Source: an uncultured Steroidobacter sp.
GTDB lineage: Bacteria > Pseudomonadota > Gammaproteobacteria > Steroidobacterales > Steroidobacteraceae
Assembly: GCA_946478975.1 (NCBI GenBank)
Contig: CAMLEO010000008.1
Location: 1-56,550, forward strand
Direction of reading: 5' to 3'
Length of the DNA stretch: 56,550 bases
The notes under the pieces were generated by a model that was given only the letters and a program-made list of their open reading frames with translations, ran no database searches and was not told the origin of the DNA. Position numbers and translations under genes: made by a program. Shown piece by piece: positions 34,072-45,287 of this stretch (the first letter of the stretch is position 1; every line of letters starts with the position of its first letter).

Positions 34072-36930
34072 ATGAGCGGCACAGCCATGTGCTCCCAGTC
34101 GCGGGAGCGGTCGAGAAGATCCTTTGGCAAAAGGTTAATTCTGTTCTGCGCAACACTGGGCGCGAGCGCCGCTGTGATGGCGCAAGCACCGAACTTTGTC
34201 GAATTCGAATCGGGTCACGTGCGACCCATGGCGATATCTCCCGATCGCACCCGGCTGTTCGTCACCAACACGCCGGACAACACACTGGAAGTTTTCGATA
34301 TCACGCTGACGGGCCTCGCGCTGCGCGCCCGAGTGCCGGTGGGTTTGGAACCGGTGGCGGTCGCTGCACGCAGCGATTCCGAAGTGTGGGTCGTGAATCA
34401 TCTGTCCGACAGCATCAGCGTCGTGACATTGAGCGGCACACCGCGCGTGACGCGCACACTGCTGGTCGGCGACGAGCCGCGTGACATCGTGTTCGCCGGC
34501 TCGCCTGTGCGTGCTTTCATCACGACGGCGCATCGTGGCCAGCAGCGCACCGACGCTTCGATCAGCAGCGTGCCGGGAGCGGGCGATCCGCAGCTGACGA
34601 CGGCGAGCGTCGGACGCAACGATGTATGGGTGTTCGATCCGACCAGCCTCGGCACGACGGTCGGCGGCACGCCGCTGAAGATCATGAATTTCTACAGCGA
34701 CACGCCGCGTGCGCTGGCCGTCAGCCCCGATGGCAGCACCGTGTACGTCGCGGCGTTCAAGTCGGGCAACCAGACTACGACCGTGCTGGAACCGATGGTG
34801 TGCGACGGCTTCAAGCCGAGCACGCCGTGCATCGTCGACAATCTCTCCATCATGCCGGGCGGCAATCCCGGCCCCAGCACCAACTTCGAAGGTAAAAAAG
34901 CGCCCGAGACCGGGCTGATCGTCAAATTCAAAAACGACACCGGTCGTTGGGAAGACGAACTGGGCCGCAACTGGAACAACGCCGTGCGATTCCGCTTGCC
35001 GGATCTGGACGTGTTTGCGGTCAACGCGAGCAGCCTGGCGCAGACTGCCAGCTACGCGCACGTCGGCACCACGTTGTTCAACATGGTCACCAATCCGGTG
35101 ACCGGCAAGCTGTATGTTTCCAACACCGAGGCGTTCAACCAGGTGCGCTTCGAAGGGCCGGGCCAGTTCGGCGGCCACACCGTGCAGGGCCACCTGGCGG
35201 AAACGCGCATCACGGTGATCAACGGTTCGAGCGTGCAGCCGCGCCACCTCAACAAACATATCGACTACACCAAGCTCGCAGGCTCGTCGGGTTTCGATCC
35301 GACAGCGCGCAATCACAGCTTGTCGACGCCGCTCGGCATGGCAGTGACTGCGAATGGCCAGACGTTATATGTCGCTGCGTTTGGATCGAGCCGCATCGGT
35401 GTTTTCAGTACGAGTGCGCTGGAAGGCGATTCATTCAATCCGCGCACCATCAGCGCGAATTACATCAATGTGACTGGCGGTGGACCGAGCGCGGTGGTGC
35501 TCGATGAGCCTCGCGGCCGCTTGTATGTCACAACTCGTTTCGACAACTCGGTGAAGGTCAGCGACCTCGCGACCAAGGCGCAGCTGGCGGCTGCGACCTT
35601 GCCGAATCCGGAGCCGGCGTCGGTCGTGCAGGGCCGGCCGCTGCTGTACGACGCGACTCAGCTGTCTGGCAACGGCGAAGCATCGTGCGCGAGCTGCCAC
35701 ATCTTCGGCGACATGGACGACCTGGCGTGGGACCTCGGCAATCCCGACGATGTGGTCACGCATAACCCGCTGCCCAAGAATCTCACCAGCGACCTGGAGA
35801 TCGGGCTCGGCAAATTGCTGTTCGGCGTGAAGTCGCCGATCAACGGCTCCGACAACGTCGAAGAATTCCATCCGATGAAAGGACCGATGACGACGCAGAC
35901 GCTGCGAGGTTTGCATAACTCCGGTGCCATGCACTGGCGCGGCGATCGTGCGACGGGTCAGTTCGGCAGCGCTCCGCTCGACAGCAATCTGTCGTTCAAC
36001 AATTTCATCGTGGCTTTCCCGGGCCTGATCGGCCGCGATGGCCAGCCCACTGCGGCCGACATGCAGAAGTTCACGACCTTCCAGCTGCAAGTGCTGCCGC
36101 CGCCGAATCCGGTGCGCAAGCTCGACAACTCGCTCAACGCTGCCCAACAGCGCGGCCGGAATTTCTACATCGGCTCGCGGCCCTCGGACGGCCTGGAGAT
36201 TCCGCTGCTCGGCGGCCTGATTCCCGGCGAAACGGCGTTCACGTGCGAAGGCTGCCATCGCCTCGATCCGTCGCAGGGCTACTTCGGCACCGGCGGCTCG
36301 GCGAGCTTCGAGGGCATCACGCAGATCGTGAAGATCCCGCACCTGCGCAATATGTATGCGAAGGTGGGCATGTTCGGCGATCCCAAGGTGAACTTCTTCG
36401 GCGCGCCGGATACCGGCAACATGGGCGACCAGGTGCGTGGTTTCGGCTTCGTGAACGACGGCTCGGTGGACACGATGTTCCGGTTCTTCACCGCGGTGGT
36501 GTTCAACCCGACGCTGAACTCGGGCTTCCCCATCCTCAATCCGGATGCGACGCGCCGGGACGTGGTCGAGTTCGTGCTCGCGTTCGACAGCGACCTGGCG
36601 CCGATCGTGGGCCAGCAGGTGACGTTGACGAGCGGCAATGCCACCGCCGTTAACGCTCGCATCAATCTGCTGATCCAGCGCGCCAAGACCTCCTTCACCT
36701 CGAAGGAGCTGGGCGGCGCGACGCGGGAGTGCGACCTGGTGGCCAAAGTCGCGATCGGCGGAGCGATCAAAGGCTACTTGCTCGACGCTTCGGCGGGGGA
36801 CTTCGTCGCCGCTGACGGCACTCGTCGCACGGACGCGTCACTTCGCGCCCTGGCGGCGACGACCGGGCAGGAGGTGACATATACCGCCGTGCCGCCGGGC
36901 TCGGGACGCCGGATCGGGCTGGGGTTGTAA
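34072..36930 (+). CDS. Secreted beta-propeller/di-haem cytochrome c fusion
   Basis: A 952-residue exported protein. A twin-basic N-region and hydrophobic stretch (KRLILFCATLGASAAVMA) form the signal. Residues about 50-500 contain YVTN/NHL-type propeller repeats (DRTRLFVTNTPDNTLEVFD, GSTVYVAAF, GRLYVTTRFDNSVKV). Two CxxCH haem sites follow at 539-543 (CASCH) and 725-729 (CEGCH) in a part resembling MauG/cytochrome c peroxidase. It would act in the periplasm as an electron-transfer or oxidase-type enzyme. GGGGGAG precedes the ATG, and a strong terminator follows, so it is monocistronic. The substrate is unknown; the divergent LAL regulator is a likely controller. Confidence 0.86.
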   Translation: MSGTAMCSQSRERSRRSFGKRLILFCATLGASAAVMAQAPNFVEFESGHVRPMAISPDRTRLFVTNTPDNTLEVFDITLTGLALRARVPVGLEPVAVAARSDSEVWVVNHLSDSISVVTLSGTPRVTRTLLVGDEPRDIVFAGSPVRAFITTAHRGQQRTDASISSVPGAGDPQLTTASVGRNDVWVFDPTSLGTTVGGTPLKIMNFYSDTPRALAVSPDGSTVYVAAFKSGNQTTTVLEPMVCDGFKPSTPCIVDNLSIMPGGNPGPSTNFEGKKAPETGLIVKFKNDTGRWEDELGRNWNNAVRFRLPDLDVFAVNASSLAQTASYAHVGTTLFNMVTNPVTGKLYVSNTEAFNQVRFEGPGQFGGHTVQGHLAETRITVINGSSVQPRHLNKHIDYTKLAGSSGFDPTARNHSLSTPLGMAVTANGQTLYVAAFGSSRIGVFSTSALEGDSFNPRTISANYINVTGGGPSAVVLDEPRGRLYVTTRFDNSVKVSDLATKAQLAAATLPNPEPASVVQGRPLLYDATQLSGNGEASCASCHIFGDMDDLAWDLGNPDDVVTHNPLPKNLTSDLEIGLGKLLFGVKSPINGSDNVEEFHPMKGPMTTQTLRGLHNSGAMHWRGDRATGQFGSAPLDSNLSFNNFIVAFPGLIGRDGQPTAADMQKFTTFQLQVLPPPNPVRKLDNSLNAAQQRGRNFYIGSRPSDGLEIPLLGGLIPGETAFTCEGCHRLDPSQGYFGTGGSASFEGITQIVKIPHLRNMYAKVGMFGDPKVNFFGAPDTGNMGDQVRGFGFVNDGSVDTMFRFFTAVVFNPTLNSGFPILNPDATRRDVVEFVLAFDSDLAPIVGQQVTLTSGNATAVNARINLLIQRAKTSFTSKELGGATRECDLVAKVAIGGAIKGYLLDASAGDFVAADGTRRTDASLRALAATTGQEVTYTAVPPGSGRRIGLGL

Positions 36931-36953
36931 GCAGTCTAAGCTCCTCACCTACG

Positions 36954-36992
36954 AGCCCCAGCGCGCTTCGGAGCAGTGCGCTGGGGCTTTTA
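36954..36992 (+). terminator. Rho-independent terminator after the cytochrome gene
   Basis: Perfect 11-bp stem AGCCCCAGCGC (36954-36964) / GCGCTGGGGCT (36978-36988) with a 13-base loop and a TTTTAT tail, 24 bases after the stop codon. It is the best intrinsic terminator in the window. Confidence 0.88.
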
Positions 36993-37070
36993 TATTGTCA
37001 GGGTGGATTCGGAGGGCACGATCCCGATACCATCGCGTCCGCGTCCTATTCCTACGATTCTCAGCCGGAC

Positions 37071-39005
37071 TTGTCCAAGCTCATCTATAAAACGACGCGC
37101 CTGTGGCTGGCGCTCGCATTACTTTCTGTGACATGGACAGCGCGGGCCGAGCAGGTGCACCCTGCAAAAAGCTATATCGATCAGGCTTCCGCCGCGGTTC
37201 GCAGCGATCCGGATGCCAGCGCTCGCGACGCGCAGACGGCGTTGAAATTGCTTGCTCAACGGCCGAACGCCGATCTGGAAATTCGCGCGCGGCTGTTGTT
37301 GTGCGATCACCTGTCCGAGCGCGATCGCGCCGGCGCTGAAGCCGAAGCCGCCAAAGCACGCCAGCTGCTGACGCAGGCGACACGGCACGGCCTGGAAGCG
37401 GGCGTGCTCACTTGCGAAGGCACGATTGTGGAAACCGCCGGCGACAGTGCCGAGGCGCTGCGCTTGTACGATCATGCCGTTTCGGTCGCGACCGGCGCGC
37501 GAGATCTGGAAATGCTGGCGGATGCGTCGTTCGCACGCGGTTACTTGATGGGCCTGCAAGGCAAGTACGCATCGGGACTTGCGGATCTGAAACGTTCGCA
37601 GGCGCTCTTCGATCAGTTACATCTGCCGCAGCACTCGCTGACGGCGCTCAACGGCATCGCCATTCTCTACAACCGCATGGGCGACTACGTCCAGGCGCGT
37701 CATATGTATAACCAGGCGCTCAAGGCACAGCGCGACGCCGGCATGTATCGCGAGCAGAGCGTGACTCTGCACAATCTCGGCCGTGTTTACGAGAATCTCG
37801 CGCAGTGGGACGCGGCGCAAGCGGCCTTCCAAGAGTCTTACAACATCTGTCATCAGCTGAAATATCCGCGAGGCGAAGCGCATGCGCTGCGTGGACTGGC
37901 GGCGGTGAAGAATGCGACCGGTGATCCGCAAGGTGCGATGGAGATCCTCGATCAAGCCGCCGCGCTTCAGAAACAAACACCCGATGCGCGTTTGAATGCG
38001 CAAATTCAACTGGCGCGCGGCATCGCCTTGCATAAGTTGAATCGCTTGCCCGAGAGCGTCGATGCGTTGAAAGAAGCGCTGAAAGTATTCCGCCAGGTCG
38101 ATTCGTTGAACGAACTGCGTGCGACTTACGATGCGCTGGCGGCGGTGCTCGCGGACATGGGCAATTGGCGCGAGGGCTACGGCAATCTGCTCCAGGCTCA
38201 CGAGACGGCCGAACGTTTGTTTCGGAACCAGGTGGACGAGCGTTTCGCGACGCTGAAAGTGGAGTTCGACACCGCCGCCAAGGACAAGGAAAACGCACTG
38301 CTGGTGCGTGAGAACAAAGCCAATCAGCAGGCGCTCGCGCAGGGCAAGCGTGCCAGCAAGCTGCAGAACGTCGTGATTGCGTTAACGGTTGTGCTCGCGG
38401 TGCTGCTGGCAACATTGGCGATCCATCAGTGGCGTTCGCGTCGTCGCATGCACACGCTGGCGATGACGGATGAACTCACCGGCGTGCCGAATCGTCGTGC
38501 GGTGTTGGCGCGCCTGGCACCGTTGCTGGAGCACGCAAACCCGCCGATCTGCGCGATGCTCATCATCGACATCGATCACTTCAAGAGCATCAACGATCAG
38601 CACGGCCATGCCGAAGGCGATGAGGCGCTGATCCTGGTCGCCGCGACGTTGCGGCAAGAGGTGTGCGAGCCGGCGTTCATCGGGCGACTCGGCGGCGAGG
38701 AGTTCGTCGTGGTGCTGCCCGGCGCGGATTACGACAAGGCGTATCGCATGGCCGAGCGCTTCCGTGAAGGCGTGATGGGGATCGATACCCGGCGCTGGCT
38801 GCAGGACCGTCGCATCACCGTGAGCGTCGGGCTGACGTTGTCGCGCGAGTCCGGCGATACACCGAGCACAATGTTGCAACGGGCGGACGCCGCTCTCTAT
38901 GAAGCCAAGCGCTCCGGCCGCAACTGTGTGAAGGCGCAGCTGCCTGCGCTGGAAGTCGCCTCCGTCGCACCCGTCACCGCGTCGGTGACGGTGGAATACG
39001 CATAA
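37071..39005 (+). CDS. TPR-repeat diguanylate cyclase (GGDEF)
   Basis: A 644-residue sensor enzyme making c-di-GMP. A signal-like N-terminus (LWLALALLSVTWTARA) leads a periplasmic block of TPR repeats (about 30-400; for example LGRVYENLAQWDAAQAAFQES), then a coiled stretch and one membrane helix (VVIALTVVLAVLLATLAI). The cytosolic GGDEF domain has MTDELTGVPNRRA, DIDHFKSIND and the active site GGEEF at 541-545. The RxxD inhibitory I-site is absent: the Asp position is Ala. The start TTG (37071) is the only one that keeps the whole signal peptide, but it lacks a strong ribosome site. Confidence 0.86.
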   Translation: MSKLIYKTTRLWLALALLSVTWTARAEQVHPAKSYIDQASAAVRSDPDASARDAQTALKLLAQRPNADLEIRARLLLCDHLSERDRAGAEAEAAKARQLLTQATRHGLEAGVLTCEGTIVETAGDSAEALRLYDHAVSVATGARDLEMLADASFARGYLMGLQGKYASGLADLKRSQALFDQLHLPQHSLTALNGIAILYNRMGDYVQARHMYNQALKAQRDAGMYREQSVTLHNLGRVYENLAQWDAAQAAFQESYNICHQLKYPRGEAHALRGLAAVKNATGDPQGAMEILDQAAALQKQTPDARLNAQIQLARGIALHKLNRLPESVDALKEALKVFRQVDSLNELRATYDALAAVLADMGNWREGYGNLLQAHETAERLFRNQVDERFATLKVEFDTAAKDKENALLVRENKANQQALAQGKRASKLQNVVIALTVVLAVLLATLAIHQWRSRRRMHTLAMTDELTGVPNRRAVLARLAPLLEHANPPICAMLIIDIDHFKSINDQHGHAEGDEALILVAATLRQEVCEPAFIGRLGGEEFVVVLPGADYDKAYRMAERFREGVMGIDTRRWLQDRRITVSVGLTLSRESGDTPSTMLQRADAALYEAKRSGRNCVKAQLPALEVASVAPVTASVTVEYA

Positions 39006-39033
39006 CGCATCGGCATCTGCCAGAATCCAGCCT

Positions 39034-39051
39034 CGACGCGCTCACGCGTCG
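39034..39051. terminator. Short GC hairpin between GGDEF and dipeptidase genes
   Basis: Perfect 7-bp stem CGACGCG/CGCGTCG with CTCA loop in the 66-base gap. There is no T-run, so it is at most a weak or factor-aided terminator. Confidence 0.4.
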
Positions 39052-39071
39052 CCCACCGAGCGAGGATTCAT

Positions 39072-40301
39072 ATGCCGACACTGCGAAGGACCGTGCTCGC
39101 CGCCTGCGGGCTCGTGATGTTTGCCTCCTTGACCCATGCGTCGCGAGCGGATGAAGACAAGGCGCTCACGCATGCGCGTGAATTGCTAAAAAGCACCATC
39201 CTGGTCGACGGTCACAACGACTTGCCCTGGGCAATCCGCACCGACAAAAAAGCGCCCATGGATGTGGCGGCGTACGATCTGAACGGCACCGTTCCCGGCA
39301 ATACCGACCTCAAACGCCTGCGCCAGGGCGGCGTCGGGGCGCAGTTCTGGTCCGTCTACATTCCCGGTGAAGTCGGCAGCGGCTATGCCCGCATGCAGCT
39401 GGAGCAGATCGACATCGCTCGCCGCATGATCGCGCGCTACCCACAGTTCAAGTTCGCCACCACGGTCGCGGACATTCGCGCTGCTCATCGAGAGGGGCGC
39501 ATCGCTTCGCTGATGGGCATGGAAGGCGGGCACGCGATCGAGAATTCCTTGGGCGCGCTGCGTGCCTATTACGACCTGGGCGTGCGTTACATGACGCTCA
39601 CTCACAACGTGAACCTGGATTGGGCGGACTCGGCCGCCAAGCCGCCGGAACACGGTGGGCTCACGCCGTTCGGCGAGCAGGTCGTGCTGGAAATGAATCG
39701 CCTGGGCATGCTGGTCGATCTGTCGCACGTCTCCGATGACACCATGGACGACGCACTTCGCGTGTCGAAGGCGCCGGTGATCTTTTCTCATTCCTCCGCG
39801 CGTGCGGTTTGCGATGTTCCTCGCAACGTGCCGGACAGCATCTTGAAGCGCCTGCCTGCGAACGGCGGTGTGGTGATGGTGACGTTCGTCGCCGGCTTCA
39901 CCGATCCGGCGGTCGCCAAGATCCAGGTGCCCGCGATGATGGAAGCCAGCCGGCGCTCGCAGGGCAAGTCGGTGGAAGAGAGCGAAAAGATTTTTGAAGA
40001 AGTGATGGGCAACCTGAAGCTGCCCAAGACCAGCATCGCCATGGTCGCGAATCACATCGAGCACATTCGCAAAGTCGCCGGCGTCAAACACATCGGCTTA
40101 GGGGGCGACTACGACGGCAACACCGATTGGCCGGTCGGGCTGGAGGATGTGTCCGGTTATCCGCTGCTGTTCGCCGAGCTGATCCGCCGCGGCTGGAGCG
40201 ATGAAGACCTGAAACTGCTCGCCGGCGAAAACGTGTTGCGTGTATTGGGGCAGGCGGAGGAAGTCTCCCGCCAGCTCAACAAGCCGCTCAACAAGAAGTG
40301 A
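39072..40301 (+). CDS. Membrane dipeptidase (peptidase family M19)
   Basis: A 409-residue zinc dipeptidase with a signal peptide ([23 protein letters not shown]). Renal-dipeptidase metal ligands are present: His48-Asn-Asp50, Glu151 in MEGGHAIE, His219 in LSHVS and His240 in [13 protein letters not shown] and ENVLRVL close the barrel. Family members cleave dipeptides such as Cys-Gly or D-/L- mixed dipeptides. It is followed after 1 base by the 5-oxoprolinase gene. That pairing fits processing of glutathione-type or gamma-glutamyl peptides. It is predicted to be periplasmic. Confidence 0.92.
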   Translation: MPTLRRTVLAACGLVMFASLTHASRADEDKALTHARELLKSTILVDGHNDLPWAIRTDKKAPMDVAAYDLNGTVPGNTDLKRLRQGGVGAQFWSVYIPGEVGSGYARMQLEQIDIARRMIARYPQFKFATTVADIRAAHREGRIASLMGMEGGHAIENSLGALRAYYDLGVRYMTLTHNVNLDWADSAAKPPEHGGLTPFGEQVVLEMNRLGMLVDLSHVSDDTMDDALRVSKAPVIFSHSSARAVCDVPRNVPDSILKRLPANGGVVMVTFVAGFTDPAVAKIQVPAMMEASRRSQGKSVEESEKIFEEVMGNLKLPKTSIAMVANHIEHIRKVAGVKHIGLGGDYDGNTDWPVGLEDVSGYPLLFAELIRRGWSDEDLKLLAGENVLRVLGQAEEVSRQLNKPLNKK

Positions 40302-40302
40302 C

Positions 40303-43300
40303 GTGAGCACCGCGCAGCGCTGGCAGTTCTGGATCGATCGCGGCGGCACGTTCACCGACGTGATCGGCCGCCGGCCGGATGGCGGCGTCGTTACGCTCAA
40401 GCTGCTTTCGGAGAATCCGCAGCGCTATCGAGATGCTGCGGTTCAAGGCATTCGCGAGCTGCTCGGATTGAGCGCCGACGCGCCGATTCCTGCCGACCGC
40501 GTCGAAGCGGTGAAGATGGGCACGACGGTGGCGACCAATGCGCTGCTCGAACGCAAAGGCGATCGCACCGTGCTGGTCATCACGCGCGGCTTTGCCGATG
40601 CGCTGCGCATTGCGTATCAGCATCGGCCGAAGCTGTTCGTACGTCACATCGAGCTGCCTTCGCTACTTTACGAAGATGTCGTGGAAGTCGACGAGCGCAT
40701 GAGCGCCGATGGCAGCGTCGTGCGCGCGTTGGATCTAACGTCGGCGGAGAAAGATCTGCAGCGAATGTTTGAACGTGGCATTCGCAGCTGCGCAATCGTG
40801 TTCATGCATGGCTATCGTTATCCGGAACATGAGCGCCAGCTGGCCGAGCTGGCTCGACGCATTGGCTTCACGCAGGTGTCTGTTTCTCACCAGGTGAGTC
40901 CGCTGATGAAGCTGGTCTCGCGCGGTGATACGACGGTCGTCGATGCTTATCTGTCGCCAGTGCTGCGTCGGTATGTGGAGCAAGTAGCATCGCAGCTGCC
41001 CGGCGTGAGATTGCAGTTCATGCAGTCGTCCGGTGGCTTGACGGATGCGCGGCAGTTCCAGGGCAAAGATGCGATTCTTTCCGGCCCAGCCGGGGGCATC
41101 GTCGGCGCGGTGCGCGCGGCCAGTGAGGCGGGATTTCACAAGATCATCGGCTTCGACATGGGCGGCACGTCGACCGACGTCGCTCATTACGCGGGCGAGT
41201 ACGAGCGAGCATTCGATACTGAAGTCGCTGGCGTGCGGCTGCGTGCGCCAATCATGCAGATTCATACTGTCGCTGCGGGCGGCGGATCGATCTGTCGCTT
41301 CGATGGCGTTCGTTTGCGAGTTGGGCCGGAGTCGGCCGGTGCTGATCCGGGGCCCACTGCGTATCGTCGCGGCGGTCCGTTGACGGTCACCGATTGCAAC
41401 GTATTGCTTGGGCGCATTCAGCCGGATTTCTTTCCGTTTGTGTTTGGCGCGTCCGGCGATCAGCCGCTCGACGCCGCCGCTGTTCGAGAGAAGTTCGGCG
41501 CGCTCGCGGCGGAGGTTGCGGCCACGGGTGTGACGACACATTCGCAAGAGAGTATTGCCGCAGGATGCATTCGTGTTGCCGTTGAGAACATGGCGAACGC
41601 GATCAAGAAGATCTCCGTACAGCGGGGTCATGACGTTACGGAGTACACGCTGGTGTGCTTCGGCGGCGCCGCGGGTCAGCATGCGTGCCTGGTCGCGGAT
41701 GCGCTGGGGATGCAGACGGTTTATATCCATCCGCTCGCGGGTGTGCTGTCGGCGTACGGTATCGGGCTCGCGGATGTGACGGCAATGAAACAACAGGCCG
41801 TCGAGGCTGAGCTCAGCGATGGAACGCTGGCGAATTTGCGTGCGCCGTTCGAGTCGCTGGAGTCGTCGGCGCGGGAAGCTCTGCGGGCTCAAGGCATCGC
41901 AGATGAGCGGATTCGGATCGAGCGCAAGCTCGCGATCAAGTACGCAGGCACGGACAGTACGTTGCAGCTGTCATCTCAGGGTGACGCGGCGGCGGTGGCG
42001 GCTCGCTTCTATGAAGAATATCGATTGCGGTATGGGTTCCTGATGGCCGGACGTGCGCTGGTGATCGAGTCGATCACGGTGGAGGCGGCGGGCGCTGGGT
42101 ATGAGCAAGCTTCGTCGGCTGCTCCGGCAGCGCTGACGAGTGCGGCACCGAAGGCGATGGATCAACGCCGCGTCTTCTTCACCGACGCGTGGATGGACGC
42201 GCCGTGTTACGACCGAGACGGCTTACTGCCCGGAATGAAAGTGCCTGGCCCTGCGATCGTTCGTGAGCGCAACACCACCATCGTGATCGAGCCGGGCTGG
42301 CAAGCGGATGTGACTTCCCTGAATCACCTGGTGTTGAAACGCGTGCAGCCGCTACGTCGTGAGCATGCGATCGGCACGCAGGCGGACCCGGTGCTGCTGG
42401 AGGTGTTCAACAACCTGTTCATGGCGATCGCCGAGCAGATGGGCATCACGCTCGCGAACACTGCCACGTCGGTGAACATCAAAGAGCGCCTCGACTTTTC
42501 CTGCGCTCTGTTCGACTCCGCCGGTCACTTGATCGCGAATGCGCCCCACATGCCGGTGCATCTGGGCTCGATGGGCGAGTCGGTACAAGAGATCGTTCGA
42601 CGCCGCGGCACTTCAATGAAGCGCGGTGATGTTTATGTGCTGAACGCGCCGTATGCGGGCGGAACACATCTTCCCGATGTCACGGTGGTGATGCCGGTGT
42701 TTATTGCCGATTCGTCACGCGAACCGACGTTCTTCGTTGCGGCTCGCGGCCATCACGCGGACATCGGGGGTTCGACGCCGGGATCGATGCCGGCAAGTTC
42801 GAAGCACATCGAAGAGGAGGGCGTGCTGCTCGATAATATGCAACTCGTCGCGGACGGTGTGTTCCTTGAGGGCGAGATGCGCCAATTGCTGTCGTCGGGA
42901 AAATATCCGGCTCGCAACGTTGAGCAAAATCTAGCTGATCTGCGCGCGCAGGTGGCGGCTTGCCAGAAGGGTGCGGCCGAGTTGGAAAGCATGGTCGCGC
43001 ACTTCGGCCTGCCCGTCGTGCAAGCGTATATGCAACACGTGCAGAACAACGCCGAAGAAGCGGTACGACGCGTAATCGGCGCGCTCAAGGACGGTGGGTT
43101 CACATACGCAATGGACAACGGCGCCCAGGTCAAAGTGAGCATTCGCATCGATGCTCGAGCCAGAGAGGCCGTGATCGACTTCACCGGCACCAGCGCGCAA
43201 CAGCCGAACAACTTCAACGCGCCGCTTCCGGTCACGCGTGCCGCCGTGCTGTATGTCTTCCGCACGCTGGTGGAAGACGAGATCCCGATGAATGCCGGCT

Positions 43301-43908
43301 GCTTGAAGCCACTACGCATCATTGTGCCAACCGGCTCAATGCTCAATCCGCAAGCTCCGGCTGCAGTCGTCGCGGGCAACGTAGAAACATCCCAAGTCGT
43401 CACCGATTGCTTGTATGGCGCCCTAGGCGTGCTCGCCGCCAGCCAGGGCACGATGAACAACTTCACGTTCGGCGACGGCCGGCATCAGTATTACGAGACC
43501 ATTGCCGGCGGCTCCGGCGCCGGCCCGGACTTCGACGGCACCGACGCGGTCCAAACTCACATGACCAACTCGCGCCTCACCGACCCGGAAGTGCTCGAAT
43601 GGCGCTTCCCGGTGCAGCTCGACGCGTTTGCAATTCGACGCGGCTCCGGCGGAGCGGGTCGTCACAAAGGCGGTGACGGCGTGGAACGTCGCGTTCGTTT
43701 CCTGCAGCCGATGACGGCGGTGTTACTCGCGAACCATCGCGTGGTCGCGCCGTTCGGCGTCGCTGGCGGAGAGCCCGGGCAAGTGGGCAAAAACTGGATC
43801 GAGCGTGCCGACGGCAAGATCGAACAGTTCGGCGCCACGCACACCGCGCAGCTGGGCAAAGACGATGTGTTTGTGATTCAAACGCCGGGCGGTGGCGGAT
43901 TTGGCTAA
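40303..43908 (+). CDS. 5-oxoprolinase/hydantoinase A-B fusion
   Basis: A 1201-residue ATP-dependent enzyme. The N-terminal hydantoinase-A half has the first nucleotide motif DRGGTFTDV at 12-20, [21 protein letters not shown], and the ASKHA motif [10 protein letters not shown]. The C-terminal hydantoinase-B half follows from about 700 ([43 protein letters not shown]) and ends QTPGGGGFG. Both halves fused in one chain is the 5-oxoprolinase layout, which opens 5-oxoproline to glutamate. The start is GTG 1 base after the dipeptidase stop. A single-chain hydantoinase or acetone-carboxylase-like enzyme is the alternative. Confidence 0.88.
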   Translation: MSTAQRWQFWIDRGGTFTDVIGRRPDGGVVTLKLLSENPQRYRDAAVQGIRELLGLSADAPIPADRVEAVKMGTTVATNALLERKGDRTVLVITRGFADALRIAYQHRPKLFVRHIELPSLLYEDVVEVDERMSADGSVVRALDLTSAEKDLQRMFERGIRSCAIVFMHGYRYPEHERQLAELARRIGFTQVSVSHQVSPLMKLVSRGDTTVVDAYLSPVLRRYVEQVASQLPGVRLQFMQSSGGLTDARQFQGKDAILSGPAGGIVGAVRAASEAGFHKIIGFDMGGTSTDVAHYAGEYERAFDTEVAGVRLRAPIMQIHTVAAGGGSICRFDGVRLRVGPESAGADPGPTAYRRGGPLTVTDCNVLLGRIQPDFFPFVFGASGDQPLDAAAVREKFGALAAEVAATGVTTHSQESIAAGCIRVAVENMANAIKKISVQRGHDVTEYTLVCFGGAAGQHACLVADALGMQTVYIHPLAGVLSAYGIGLADVTAMKQQAVEAELSDGTLANLRAPFESLESSAREALRAQGIADERIRIERKLAIKYAGTDSTLQLSSQGDAAAVAARFYEEYRLRYGFLMAGRALVIESITVEAAGAGYEQASSAAPAALTSAAPKAMDQRRVFFTDAWMDAPCYDRDGLLPGMKVPGPAIVRERNTTIVIEPGWQADVTSLNHLVLKRVQPLRREHAIGTQADPVLLEVFNNLFMAIAEQMGITLANTATSVNIKERLDFSCALFDSAGHLIANAPHMPVHLGSMGESVQEIVRRRGTSMKRGDVYVLNAPYAGGTHLPDVTVVMPVFIADSSREPTFFVAARGHHADIGGSTPGSMPASSKHIEEEGVLLDNMQLVADGVFLEGEMRQLLSSGKYPARNVEQNLADLRAQVAACQKGAAELESMVAHFGLPVVQAYMQHVQNNAEEAVRRVIGALKDGGFTYAMDNGAQVKVSIRIDARAREAVIDFTGTSAQQPNNFNAPLPVTRAAVLYVFRTLVEDEIPMNAGCLKPLRIIVPTGSMLNPQAPAAVVAGNVETSQVVTDCLYGALGVLAASQGTMNNFTFGDGRHQYYETIAGGSGAGPDFDGTDAVQTHMTNSRLTDPEVLEWRFPVQLDAFAIRRGSGGAGRHKGGDGVERRVRFLQPMTAVLLANHRVVAPFGVAGGEPGQVGKNWIERADGKIEQFGATHTAQLGKDDVFVIQTPGGGGFG

Positions 43909-45187
43909 CCCCGCTGGAGCACGAGGTCGAACCGGCCGCCTGGCCACCGCGAGCATCGTCGGCACGACGCTCGAATACTACGACTTCGCCGTTTACAACA
44001 TGCTGGCGGCGCTGGTGTTCAACCGGCTGTTCTTTCCGTCGTTCGATCCGTTGTCGGGCACGCTGCTCGCGTTCTCGACCTTCGCGGTGGGCTATGTGTC
44101 GCGGCCGGTGGGCGGGTTCATCTTCGGTCATCTCGGCGATCGTTATGGCCGACGCTTCGTGCTGGTCACGACACTGTTGTTGATGGGCATTACGACGGCG
44201 GCAATGGGAATCCTGCCAACGTATGAAGTCGCCGGCGCAATGAGTCCCGTTTTGCTCGTGCTGCTGAGATTCGTGCAAGGCGCGGCGCTCGGCGGCGAAT
44301 GGGCCGGTGCGGTGTTGCTGAGTGTCGAGCACGGCGATCCGCAGCGTCGAGGGCGCAATGCTTCGTGGGCGCAGATGGGGCCTTCGTTGGGCACATTGCT
44401 CGCGACCGGATCGATCGCGCTGATCACGACGCTGATATCACCAGACGATTTCGTCGCGTGGGGCTGGCGCATGCCGTTTTTCGCGAGCGTCGTGCTGGTC
44501 GTGGTCGGGTTGTGGATTCGTGTCGGCATCGAAGAGACTCCGCTGTTCAAACGAGTCGAGCAGCAGCAGGCAAGGGCGCAAGCACCGCTAGGCGAGGTGA
44601 TGCGAAATCACTGGCGCGGGCTGCTGATCGGCGGCGGCGTGCGCATCGGTCCCGATGTTTTGTATTCGCTGGCGGTGGCGTTCTCGCTGAGTTACATGAC
44701 GACAGTGCTCGGGCTGTCGCGAACGCTGGCGCTCACCGCACTTTCGGCCGGCGGCGCAGTCAACGCACTGACGATTCCGCTGTTCGGTGAACTGTCGGAT
44801 CGCTGGGGTCGACGCATCGTGTATGGCGCCGGGGCGGTGCTCGGGCTGGTGTGGATGTTTGCATTCTTTCCCTTGCTCGCGACGAAACAACCGGCGCTGA
44901 TTGTGCTTGCCGTGGTCGTGGCACTAACGCTGCACGCGATGATGTACGGTCCGCAGGCAGCGTTCATCGCCGAGCAGTTTCCAACACGTGTGAGATATGC
45001 CGGCGCGTCGCTCGCATATACATTGGCCGGCGTGATCGGCGGCGGCATCGCGCCGATGATTTCGACTGCGCTGTTGCGATCTTACGGCACCAGCATTGCG
45101 GTTTCTTCGTATGCCGCGATCGCGCTGGTTGTTACTTGCTTGGTCCTGTTTGCGGCCCGCGAAAAAGCACGCGAGCCGCTGAGCTGA
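43892..45187 (+). CDS. MFS transporter, metabolite:H+ symporter (MHS) family
   Basis: A 431-residue inner-membrane transporter with 12 helices. MHS hallmarks are [20 protein letters not shown], the first loop [35 protein letters not shown] and the second-half SDRWGRR. Relatives carry proline/betaine, shikimate, citrate or alpha-ketoglutarate. It starts with GTG inside the end of the oxoprolinase gene (a TTG at 43901 is an alternative), so it is in the dipeptidase-oxoprolinase operon and may import the peptide or 5-oxoproline substrate. That link is contextual only. Confidence 0.88.
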   Translation: MADLANPAGARGRTGRLATASIVGTTLEYYDFAVYNMLAALVFNRLFFPSFDPLSGTLLAFSTFAVGYVSRPVGGFIFGHLGDRYGRRFVLVTTLLLMGITTAAMGILPTYEVAGAMSPVLLVLLRFVQGAALGGEWAGAVLLSVEHGDPQRRGRNASWAQMGPSLGTLLATGSIALITTLISPDDFVAWGWRMPFFASVVLVVVGLWIRVGIEETPLFKRVEQQQARAQAPLGEVMRNHWRGLLIGGGVRIGPDVLYSLAVAFSLSYMTTVLGLSRTLALTALSAGGAVNALTIPLFGELSDRWGRRIVYGAGAVLGLVWMFAFFPLLATKQPALIVLAVVVALTLHAMMYGPQAAFIAEQFPTRVRYAGASLAYTLAGVIGGGIAPMISTALLRSYGTSIAVSSYAAIALVVTCLVLFAAREKAREPLS

Positions 45188-45213
45188 ACGGTCCGAATCC
45201 GCTGCCGTTGCGC

Positions 45214-45230
45214 TCCGACAACACGTCGGA
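45214..45230. repeat. Short inverted repeat after the MHS transporter gene
   Basis: TCCGAC and GTCGGA are separated by AACAC, 26 bases past the transporter stop and followed by ACTCTTT. It is a possible weak terminator of the operon ahead of the TonB receptor gene. The 100-base gap shows no clear promoter to my eye. Confidence 0.4.
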
Positions 45231-45287
45231 ACTCTTTCGGCGCAGATTCGTTGCAGTGGATTGCTGACAAACAAGGGATGGAAGGCC

